Of a DNA stretch of 64,000 bases, positions 52,011-62,825 are shown piece by piece. How positions within the stretch are numbered: position 1 is the first letter of the stretch; each line of letters starts with the position of its first letter. The notes beneath the pieces are model-generated. The model saw only the letters and a list, made by a program, of their open reading frames with translations, did no database searches and was not told where the DNA came from. The stretch is from Primulina eburnea (Eukaryota > Streptophyta > Magnoliopsida > Lamiales > Gesneriaceae). The DNA lies in the NCBI RefSeq assembly GCF_022965805.1, contig NW_027331436.1, positions 62,001 to 126,000 on the forward strand. Direction: 5' to 3'. Both the position numbers and the translations under genes were made by a program.

Positions 52011-54182
52011 GAGGGATTCTATTTTTGGCATTACTTTATGGGCTAAACTTTGCTCCATATTGTTGTAATCTACTACTTGTCATCCTCAAAGGATGGACAA
52101 ACTGAAGTTGTAAATAGAACTTTGGGAACACTTTTGCGTGCTATTCTTAAAAGAACTTGGACTGACATTTCTATGCACTTTATTTTGGGGTTGCCTAGGA
52201 ATAAGAAGGTGAGGATTCTATTTTTGATTACTTTATGGGCTATAACTTTGCTCAATATTGTTTGTAATCTACTACTTGTCATCCTCAAACGGATGGACAA
52301 ATGAAGTTGTAATAGAACTTTGGGAACACTTGTGCGTGCTATTCTTAAAAGAACTTGGATTGACATTTCTATGCACTTTATTTTTGGGGTTGCCTAGGAC
52401 TAAGCAGGGGAGGGATTCTATTTTTGGATTACTTTATGGGCCTAAACATTGCTCAATATTGTTGTAATCTACTGCTTGTCATCCTCAAACGGATGGACAA
52501 ACTGAAGTTGTCAATAGAACTTATATGGGCTAAACTTTGCTCAATATTGTTGTAATCTACTACTTGTCATCCCCAAACGGATGGACAAACTGAAGTTGTA
52601 AATAGAACTTTTGGGAACACTTTTGCGTGCTATTCTGAAAAAGAACTTGGATTGACATTTCTATGGACTTTATTTTGGGGTTGCCTAGGACTAAGAAGGG
52701 GAGGGATTCTATTTTTGGAGTACTTTATGGGCTAAACATTGCTCAATATTGTTGTAAATCTACGACTTTGTCATCCTCAAACGGATGGACAAACTGAAGT
52801 TGTCAATAGAACTTATATGGGCTAAAACTTTGCTCAATATTGTTGTAATCTACTACTTGTCATCCCCAAACGGATGGACAAACTGAAGTTGTAAATAGAA
52901 CTTTGGGAACACTTGTGCGTGCTATTCTAAAAGAACTTGGATTGACATTTCTATGGACTTTATTTTGGGTTGCCTAGGACTAGAAGGGGAGGGATTCTAT
53001 TTTGATTACTTTATGGGCTAAACTTTGCTCCATATTGTTGTAATCTACTACTTGTCATCCTCAAACGGATGACAAACTGAAGTTGTAATAGAACTTTGGG
53101 AACACTTTTGCGTGCTATTCTTAAAAGAACTTGGATTGACATTTCTATGCACTTTATTTTGGGGTTGCCTAGGACTAAGAAGGGGAGGGATTCTATTTTG
53201 GATTACTTTATGGGCTAAACTTTGCTCATATTGTTGTAATCTACTACTTGTCATCCTCAACGGATGGACAACTGAGTTGTCAATAGAACTTTGGGAACAC
53301 TTGTGCGTCCTATTCTTAAAAGAACTTGGATTGACATTTCTATGCACTTTATTTTGGGGTTGCCTAGGACTAAGAAGGGGAGGGATTCTATTTTTGGATT
53401 ACTTTATGGCTAAACTTTGCTCAATATTGTTGTAATCTACTACTTGTCATCCTCAAACGGATGGACAAACTGAAGTTGTAATGAACTTTGGGAACACTTT
53501 TGCGTGCTATTCTTAAAAGAACTTGGATTGACATTTCTATGGACTTTATTTTGGGGTTGCCTAGGACTAAGAAGGGGAGGGATTCTATTTTTGGATTACT
53601 TTATGGGCTAAACTTTGCTCAATATTGTTGTAATCTACTACTTGTCATCCTCAAACGGATGGACAAACTGAAGTTGTAAATAGAACTTTGGGAACACTTT
53701 TGCGTGCTATTCTTAAAAAGAACTTGGATTGACATTTCTATGCACTTTATTTTGGGGTTGCCTAGGACTGAGAAGGTGAGGGATTTTATTTTTGGATTAC
53801 TTTATGGGCTAAACTTTGTTCAATATTGTTGTAATCTACTACTTGTCATCCTCAAACGGATGGACAAACTGAAGTTGTAAATAGAACTTTGAGAACACTT
53901 TTGCGTGCTATTCTTAAAAGAACTTGGATTGACATTTCTATGCACTTTATTCTGGGGTTGCCTAGGACTAAGAAGGGGAAAGGATTCTATTTTTCGTTTA
54001 CTTTATGGGCTAAACTTTGCCTCAATATTGTTGTAATCTACTATTTGTCATCCTCAAACTGATGGACAAACTGAAAGTTGTCAATGGAACTTATATGGGC
54101 TAAACTTTGCTCAATATTGTTTGTAATCTACTACTTGTCATCCCCAAACGGATGGACAAACTGAAGTTTGTAAATAGAACTT
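52010..54182 (+). repeat. Higher-order-type stretch repeating 45.1-47.1 kb
   Basis: ATTCTGAAAAAG at about 52,632 lies 7,035 bp after its match at 45,597, and GGAATAAGAAGG at about 52,198 lies 7,033 bp after 45,165. GACTGAGAAGG at 53,767 and TTCGTTTAC near 53,994 lie 6,948-6,949 bp after their matches. Many single-base indels occur, for example near 52,214, 52,260, 52,440, 52,757, 53,070 and 53,480. Confidence 0.78.
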
Positions 54183-55560
54183 TGGGAACACTTGTGCGTG
54201 CTATTCTTAAAAGAACTTGGATTGACATTTCTATGGACTTTATTTTGGGGTTGCCTAGGACTAAGAAGGGGAGGGATTCTATTTTTGGATTACTTTATGG
54301 GCTAAACTTTGCTCAATATTGTTGTAATCTACTACTTTTCATCCTCAAACGGATGGACAAACTGAAGTTGTAAATAGAACTTTGGGAACACTTTTGCGTG
54401 CTATTCTTAAAAGAACTTGGATTGACATTTCTATGCACTTTATTTTGGAGTTGCCTAGGACTAAGAAGGGGAGGGATTCTATTTTTGGATTACTTTATGG
54501 GCTAAACTTTGCTCAATATTGTTGTAATCTACTACTTGTCATCCTCAAACGGATGGACAAACTGAAGTTGTAAATAGAACTTTGGGAACACTTTTGCGTG
54601 CTATTCTTAAAAGAACTTGGATTGACATTTCTATGCACTTTATTTTGGGGTTGCCTAGGACTAAGAAGGGGAGGGATTCTATTTTTGGATTACTTTATGG
54701 GCTAAACTTTGCTCAATATTGTTGTAATCTACTACTTGTCATCCTCAAACGGATGGACAAACTGAAGTTGTCAATAGAACTTTGGGAACACTTTTGCGTG
54801 CTATTCTTAAAAGAACTTGGATTGACATTTCTATGGACTTTATTTTGGGGTTGCCTAGGACTAAGAAGGGGAGGGATTCTATTTTTGGATTACTTTATGG
54901 GCTAAACTTTGCTCAATATTGTTGTAATCTACTACTTGTCATCCTCAAACGGATGGACAAACTGAAGTTGTAAATAGAACTTTGGGAACACTTTTGCGTG
55001 CTATTCTTAAAAGAACTTGGATTGACATTTCTATGCACTTTATTTTGGGGTTGCCTAGGACTAAGAAGGGGAGGGATTCTATTTTTGGATTACTTTATGG
55101 GCTAAACTTTGCTCAATATTGTTGTAATCTACTACTTGTCATCCTCAAACGGATGGACAAACTGAAGTTGTAAATAGAACTTTGGGAACACTTTTGCGTG
55201 CTATTCTTAAAAGAACTTGGATTGACATTTCTATGCACTTTATTTTGGGGTTGCCTAGGACTAAGAAGGGGAGGGATTCTATTTTTGGATTACTTTATGG
55301 GCTAAACTTTGCTCAATATTGTTGTAATCTACTACTTGTCATCCTCAAACGGATGGACAAACTGAAGTTGTAAATAGAACTTTGGAACACTTTTGCGTGC
55401 TATTCTTAAAAGAACTTGGATTGACATTTCTATGGACTTTATTTTGGGGTTGCCTAGGACTAAGAAGGGGAGGGATTCTATTTTTGGATTACTTTATGGG
55501 CTAAACTTTGCTCAATATTGTTGTAATCTACTACTTGTCATCCTCAAAAGGATGGACAAA
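54182..55560 (+). repeat. Regular ladder of clean monomers
   Basis: Units start at 54,182, 54,382, 54,582, 54,782, 54,982 and 55,182 with exact 200-bp spacing and alternate between Asp and His types. Isolated point changes are ACTTTTCATCC near 54,340 and TTTGGAGTTGCC near 54,449. Confidence 0.9.
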
Positions 55561-56060
55561 CTGAAGTTGTCAATAGAACTTATATGGGCTAAACTTTGCT
55601 CAATATTGTTGTAATCTACTACTTGTCATCCCCAAACGGATGGACAAATGAAGTTGTAAATAGAACTTTGGGAACACTTTTGCGTGCTATTCTTAAAAGA
55701 ACTTGGATTGACATTTCTATGGACTTTATTTTGGGGTTGCCTAGGACTAAGAAGGGGAGGGATTCTATTTTTGGATTTACTTTATGGGCTAAACTTTGCT
55801 CAATATTGTTGTAATCTACTATTTGTCATCCCCAAACGGATGGACAAATTGAAGTTGTAATAGAACTTTGGGGACACTGTGCGTGCTATTCTTAAAGAAC
55901 TTGGATTGACATTTCTATGGACTTTATTTTGGGGTTGCCTAGGACTAAGAAGGGGAAGGGATTCTATTTTTGGATTACTTTATGGGCTAACTTTGCTTCA
56001 ATATTGTTGTAATCTACTACTTGTCATCCTCAAACGGATGGACAAACTGAAGTTGTCAAT
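55560..56060 (+). repeat. Partial 88-bp subunit and damaged neighbours
   Basis: A partial subunit begins at about 55,578 (AGAACTTATATGGGC) and is followed by CCCCAAACGG at 55,630. The next two units have indels near 55,648, 55,776, 55,858, 55,894 and 55,990. Confidence 0.78.
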
Positions 56061-56866
56061 AGAACTTTGGGAACACTTTTGCGTGCTATTCTTAAAAGAA
56101 CTTGGATTGACATTTCTATGCACTTTATTTTGGGGTTGCCTAGGACTAAGAAGGGGAGGGATTCTATTTTTGGATTACTTTATGGGCTAAACTTTGCTCA
56201 ATATTGTTGTAATCTACTACTTGTCATCCTCAAACAGATGGACAAACTGAAGTTGTCAATAGAACTTTGGGAACACTTTTGCGTGCTATTCTTAAAAGAA
56301 CTTGGATTGACATTTCTATGCACTTTATTTTGGGGTTGCCTAGGACTAAGAAGGGGAGGGATTCTATTTTTGGATTACTTTATGGGCTAAACTTTGCTCA
56401 ATATTGTTGTAATCTACTACTTGTCATCCTCAAACTCAAACGGATGGACAAACTGAAGTTGTAAATAGAACTTTGGGAACACTTTTGCGTGCTATTCTTA
56501 AAAGAACTTGGATTGACATTTCTATGCACTTTATTTTGGGGTTGCCTAGGACTAAGAAGGGGAGGGATTCTATTTTTGGATTACTTTATGGGCTAAACTT
56601 TGCTCAATATTGTTGTAATCTACTACTTGTCATCCTCAAACGGATGGACAAACTGAAGTTGTAAATAGAACTTTGGGAACACTTTTGCGTGCTATTCTTA
56701 AAAGAACTTGGATTGACATTTCTATGGACTTTATTTTGGGGTTGCCTAGGACTAAGAAGGGGAGGGATTCTATTTTTGGATTACTTTATGGGCTAAACTT
56801 TGCTCAATATTGTTGTAATCTACTACTTGTCATCCTCAAACGGATGGACAAACTGAAGTTGTCAAT
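56060..56866 (+). repeat. Regular monomers, one with a 6-bp tandem duplication
   Basis: Four clean units start at 56,067, 56,267, 56,473 and 56,673. The 206-bp step arises from CCTCAAACTCAAACGG near 56,428-56,442, where six bases are repeated. Confidence 0.88.
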
Positions 56867-57920
56867 ATAACTTATATGGGCAAACCTTGCTCATATTTGT
56901 TGTAATCCACTACTTGTCATCTCAAACTGATGGACAAACTGAAGTTGTTAAATAGAACTTTGGGGAACTTTGCGTGCATTCTTAAAAGACTGATTAAACA
57001 GTTTCTATGCACTTTATTTTTGTTGCCTAGGACTAAGAAGGTGAGGGATTCTATTGTGGATTACTTTATGGGCTAAACTTTCGCTCAATATTGTTGTAAT
57101 CTACTACTTGTCATCCTCAAACGGATGGACAAACTGAAGTTGTAATAGAACTTTGAGAACACTTTTGCGTGCTAATTCTTAAAAGAACTTGGATTGACAT
57201 TTCTATGGACTTTATTTTGGGGTTGCCTAGGACTAAGAAGGGGGAGGGATTCTATTTTTGGATTACTTTATGGGCTAAAACTTTGCTCCAATAATTTGTA
57301 ATCTACTACTTGTCATCCTCAAACGGATGGACAAACTGAAGTTGTAAATAGAACTTTGGGAACACTTGTGCGTGCTATTCTTAAAAAGAACTTGGATTGA
57401 CATTTCTATGCACTTTATTTTGGGGTTGCCGAGGACTAAGAAGGGGAGGGATTCTATTTTTGGATTACTTTATGGGCTAAACATTGCTCAATATTGTTGT
57501 AATCTACTGCTTGTCATCCTCAAACGGATGGACAAACTGAAGTTGTCAATAGAACTTATATGGGCTAAACTTTGCTCAATATTGTTGTATCTACTACTTG
57601 TCATCCCCAACGGATGGACAAACTGGAGTTGTAAATAGAACTTTGGGAACACTTTTGCGTGCTATTCTTAAAAAGAACTTGGATTGACATTTCTATGGAC
57701 TTTATTTTGGGGTTGCCTAGGACTAAGAAGGGGAGGGATTCTATTTTTGGATTACTTTATGGGCTAAACTTTGCTCAATATTGTTGTAATCTACTATTTG
57801 TCATCCTCAAACGGATGGACAAACTGAAGTTGTCAATAGAACTTATATGGAACTTTGCTCAATATTGTTGTAATCTACTACTTGTCATCCTCAAACGGAT
57901 GGACAAACTGAAGTTGTAAA
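56866..57920 (+). repeat. Higher-order-type stretch, strongly damaged at its left end
   Basis: A partial subunit at about 56,872 is followed by a heavily altered unit (56,880-57,010; for example GCGTGCATTC and AAAAGACTGATTAAAC). Cleaner units follow with TTGCCGAGG at 57,427, a partial subunit at about 57,555, and a shortened one at about 57,840 that has lost four more bases (TATATGGAACTTTGC). Confidence 0.78.
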
Positions 57921-60900
57921 TAGAACTTTGGGAACACTTTTGCGTGCTATTCTTAAAAGAACTTGGACTGACATTTCTATGGACTTTATTTTGGGGTTGC
58001 CTAGGACTAAGAAGGGGAGGGATTCTATTTTTGGATTACTTTATGGGCTAAACTTTGCTCCATATTGTTGTAATCTACTACTTGTCATCCTCAAACGGAT
58101 GGACAAACTGAAGTTGTAAATAGAACTTTGGGAACACTTTTGCGTGCTATTCTTAAAAGAACTTGGATTGACATTTCTATGGACTTTATTTTGGGGTTGC
58201 CTAGGACTAAGAAGGGGAGGGATTCTATTTTTGGATTACTTTATGGGCTAAACTTTGCTCAATATTGTTGTAATCTACTACTTGTCATCCTCAAACGGAT
58301 GGACAAACTGAAGTTGTAAATAGAACTTTGGGAACACTTTTGCGTGCTATTCTTAAAAGAACTTGGATTGACATTTCTATGCACTTTATTTTGGGGTTGC
58401 CTAGGACTAAGAAGGGGAGGGATTCTATTTTTGGATTACTTTATGGGCTAAACTTTGCTCAATATTGTTGTAATCTACTACTTGTCATCCTCAAACGGAT
58501 GGACAAACTGAAGTTGTAAATAGAACTTTGGGAACACTTTTGCGTGCTATTCTTAAAAGAACTTGGATTGACATTTCTATGCACTTTATTTTGGGGTTGC
58601 CTAGGACTAAGAAGGGGAGGGATTCTATTTTTGGATTACTTTATGGGCTAAACTTTGCTCAATATTGTTGTAATCTACTACTTGTCATCCTCAAACGGAT
58701 GGACAAACTGAAGTTGTAAATAGAACTTTGGGAACACTTTTGCGTGCTATTCTTAAAAGAACTTGGATTGACATTTCTATGGACTTTATTTTGGGGTTGC
58801 CTAGGACTAAGAAGGGGAGGGATTCTATTTTTGGATTACTTTATGGGCTAAACTTTGCTCAATATTGTTGTAATCTACTACTTGTCATCCTCAAACGGAT
58901 GGACAAACTGAAGTTGTAAATAGAACTTTGGGAACACTTTTGCGTGCTATTCTTAAAAGAACTTGGATTGACATTTCTATGGACTTTATTTTGGGGTTGC
59001 CTAGGACTAAGAAGGGGAGGGATTCTATTTTTGGATTACTTTATGGGCTAAACTTTGCTCAATATTGTTGTAATCTACTACTTGTCATCCTCAAACGGAT
59101 GGACAAACTGAAGTTGTAAATAGAACTTTGGGAACACTTTTGCGTGCTATTCTTAAAAGAACTTGGATTGACATTTCTATGCACTTTATTTTGGGGTTGC
59201 CTAGGACTAAGAAGGGGAGGGATTCTATTTTTGGATTACTTTATGGGCTAAACTTTGCTCAATATTGTTGTAATCTACTACTTGTCATCCTCAAACGGAT
59301 GGACAAACTGAAGTTGTAAATAGAACTTTGGGAACACTTTTGCGTGCTATTCTTAAAAGAACTTGGATTGACATTTCTATGCACTTTATTTTGGGGTTGC
59401 CTAGGACTAAGAAGGGGAGGGATTCTATTTTTGGATTACTTTATGGGCTAAACTTTGCTCAATATTGTTGTAATCTACTACTTGTCATCCTCAAACGGAT
59501 GGACAAACTGAAGTTGTAAATAGAACTTTGGGAACACTTTTGCGTGCTATTCTTAAAAGAACTTGGATTGACATTTCTATGGACTTTATTTTGGGGTTGC
59601 CTAGGACTAAGAAGGGGAGGGATTCTATTTTTGGATTACTTTATGGGCTAAACTTTGCTCAATATTGTTGTAATCTACTACTTGTCATCCTCAAACGGAT
59701 GGACAAACTGAAGTTGTCAATAGAACTTTGGGAACACTTTTGCGTGCTATTCTTAAAAGAACTTGGATTGACATTTCTATGCACTTTATTTTGGGGTTGC
59801 CTAGGACTAAGAAGGGAGGGATTCTATTTTTGGATTACTTTATGGGCTAAACTTTGCTCAATATTGTTGTAATCTACTACTTGTCATCCTCAAACGGATG
59901 GACAAACTGAAGTTGTCAATAGAACTTTGGGAACACTTTTGCGTGCTATTCTTAAAAGAACTTGGATTGACATTTCTATGCACTTTATTTTGGGGTTGCC
60001 TAGGACTAAGAAGGGAGGGATTCTATTTTTGGATTACTTTATGGGCTAAACTTTGCTCAATATTGTTGTAATCTACTACTTGTCATCCTCAAACGGATGG
60101 ACAAACTGAAGTTGTAAATAGAACTTTGGGAACACTTTTGCGTGCTATTCTTAAAAGAACTTGGATTGACATTTCTATGGACTTTATTTTGGGGTTGCCT
60201 AGGACTAAGAAGGGGAGGGATTCTATTTTTGGATTACTTTATGGGCTAAACTTTGCTCAATATTGTTGTAATCTACTACTTGTCATCCTCAAACGGATGG
60301 ACAAACTGAAGTTGTAAATAGAACTTTGGGAACACTTTTGCGTGCTATTCTTAAAAGAACTTGGATTGACATTTCTATGACTTTATTTTGGGGTTGCCTA
60401 GGACTAAGAAGGGGAGGGATTCTATTTTTGGATTACTTTATGGGCTAAACTTTGCTCAATATTGTTGTAATCTACTACTTGTCATCCTCAAACGGATGGA
60501 CAAACTGAAGTTGTAAATAGAACTTTGGGAACACTTTTGCGTGCTATTCTTAAAAGAACTTGGATTGACATTTCTATGGACTTTATTTTGGGGTTGCCTA
60601 GGACTAAGAAGGGGAGGGATTCTATTTTTGGATTACTTTATGGGCTAAACTTTGCTCAATATTGTTGTAATCTACTACTTGTCATCCTCAAACGGATGGA
60701 CAAACTGAAGTTGTAAATAGAACTTTGGGAACACTTTTGCGTGCTATTCTTAAAAGAACTTGGATTGACATTTCTATGCACTTTATTTTGGGGTTGCCTA
60801 GGACTAAGAAGGGGAGGGATTCTATTTTTGGATTACTTTATGGGCTAAACTTTGCTCAATATTGTTGTAATCTACTACTTGTCATCCTCAAACGGATGGA

Positions 60901-62325
60901 CAAACTGAAGTTGTAAATAGAACTTTGGGAACACTTTTGCGTGCTATTCTTAAAAGAACTTGGATTGACATTTCTATGGACTTTATTTTGGGGTTGCCTA
61001 GGACTAAGAAGGGGAGGGATTCTATTTTTGGATTACTTTATGGGCTAAACTTTGCTCAATATTGTTGTAATCTACTACTTGTCATCCTCAAACGGATGGA
61101 CAAACTGAAGTTGTAAATAGAACTTTGGGAACACTTTTGCGTGCTATTCTTAAAAGAACTTGGATTGACATTTCTATGGACTTTATTTTGGGGTTGCCTA
61201 GGACTAAGAAGGGGAGGGATTCTATTTTTGGATTACTTTATGGGCTAAACTTTGCTCAATATTGTTGTAATCTACTACTTGTCATCCTCAAACGGATGGA
61301 CAAACTGAAGTTGTAAATAGAACTTTGGGAACACTTTTGCGTGCTATTCTTAAAAGAACTTGGATTGACATTTCTATGACTTTATTTTGGGGTTGCCTAG
61401 GACTAAGAAGGGGAGGGATTCTATTTTTGGATTACTTTATGGGCTAAACTTTGCTCAATATTGTTGTAATCTACTACTTGTCATCCTCAAACGGATGGTG
61501 GACAAACTGAAGTTGTAAATAGAACTTTGGGAACACTTTTGCGTGCTATTCTTAAAAGAACTTGGATTGACATTTCTATGACTTTATTTTGGGGTTGCCT
61601 AGGACTAAGAAGGGGAGGGATTCTATTTTTGGATTACTTTATGGGCTAAACTTTGCTCAATATTGTTGTAATCTACTACTTGTCATCCTCAAACGGATGG
61701 ACAAACTGAAGTTGTAAATAGAACTTTGGGAACACTTTTGCGTGCTATTCTTAAAAGAACTTGGATTGACATTTCTATGGACTTTATTTTGGGGTTGCCT
61801 AGGACTAAGAAGGGGAGGGATTCTATTTTTGGATTACTTTATGGGCTAAACTTTGCTCAATATTGTTGTAATCTACTACTTGTCATCCTCAAACGGATGG
61901 ACAAACTGAAGTTGTAAATAGAACTTTGGGAACACTTTTGCGTGCTATTCTTAAAAGAACTTGGATTGACATTTCTATGCACTTTATTTTGGGGTTGCCT
62001 AGGACTAAGAAGGGGAGGGATTCTATTTTTGGATTACTTTATGGGCTAAACTTTGCTCAATATTGTTGTAATCTACTACTTGTCATCCTCAAACGGATGG
62101 ACAAACTGAAGTTGTAAATAGAACTTTGGGAACACTTTTGCGTGCTATTCTTAAAAGAACTTGGATTGACATTTCTATGCACTTTATTTTGGGGTTGCCT
62201 AGGACTAAGAAGGGGAGGGATTCTATTTTTGGATTACTTTATGGGCTAAACTTTGCTCAATATTGTTGTAATCTACTACTTGTCATCCTCAAACGGATGG
62301 ACAAACTGAAGTTGTAAATAGAACT
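57920..62325 (+). repeat. Longest clean ladder of the right arm
   Basis: About 22 units, most at exactly 200 bp. They differ mainly at the Asp/His codon. Three units lack one base there (CTATGACTTTATT near 60,376, 61,375 and 61,577), and there is one 3-bp repeat (GGATGGTGGAC near 61,494). Two neighbouring units share AAGAAGGGAGGG with one G lost (near 59,812 and 60,010), showing that small changes spread to adjacent copies. Confidence 0.92.
58528..58727 (+). pseudogene. Representative 200-bp monomer, plus arm: rearranged integrase-core relic
   Basis: This clean unit shows the coding content. From its first base one frame reads [12 protein letters not shown] and then [18 protein letters not shown]...DSIF. 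The next frame reads [13 protein letters not shown], a TAA stop, then [19 protein letters not shown], running into the next monomer. [10 protein letters not shown] and what follows it match the Ty3/gypsy integrase segment with the catalytic Glu. DISMDF holds the first catalytic Asp, here changed to His. The stretch between them, including the second Asp, is gone; the join after DSIF is out of frame. Because 200 is not a multiple of three, the frame moves with each unit, and the longest open run (about 81 codons, stop to stop) reads the Glu segment before the Asp segment. There is no full integrase domain and no sign of selection for protein. Confidence 0.9.
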
Positions 62326-62825
62326 TTGGAACACTTTTGCGTGCTATTCGTAAAACGAACTTTGATTGACATTTCTATGGACTTTATTTTGGGGTTGCCT
62401 ATGACTAAGAAGGGGAGGGATTCTATTTTTGGATATTACTTTTTTGTCTAAACTTTTGGCTCAATATTGTGTAATACTAGCTATTTGATTTGTCATCCTC
62501 AACGGATGGACAAACTGAAGTTGTCAATATAAACTTATATGGTCTAAAACTTTGCTCAATATTGTTGTAATCTCCTCTTGTCATCCCCAAACGGATGGAC
62601 AAACTGAAGTTGTAAATAGAACTTTGGGAACACTTGTGGCGTGGCTATTGCTTAAAAGAACTTGGATTGACATTTCTATGACTTTATTTTGGGGTTGCCT
62701 AGGACTAAGAAGGGGAGAGGATTCTATTTTTGGATTACTTTATGGGCTAACTTTGCTCAATATTGTTGTAATCTACTACTTGTCATCCTCAAACGGATGG
62801 ACAAACTGAAGTTGTAAATAGAACT
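62325..62825 (+). repeat. Strongly damaged units with a decayed partial subunit
   Basis: Between two clean ladders lie about 500 bp with substitutions and indels (CTATTCGTAAAACG near 62,345, CCTATGAC near 62,399, ATTACTTTTTTGTC near 62,434, TACTAGCTATTTGATT near 62,474). A partial subunit is still visible near 62,533 (AAACTTATATGG). Unlike many noisy patches this one has true substitutions as well as indels. Confidence 0.78.
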
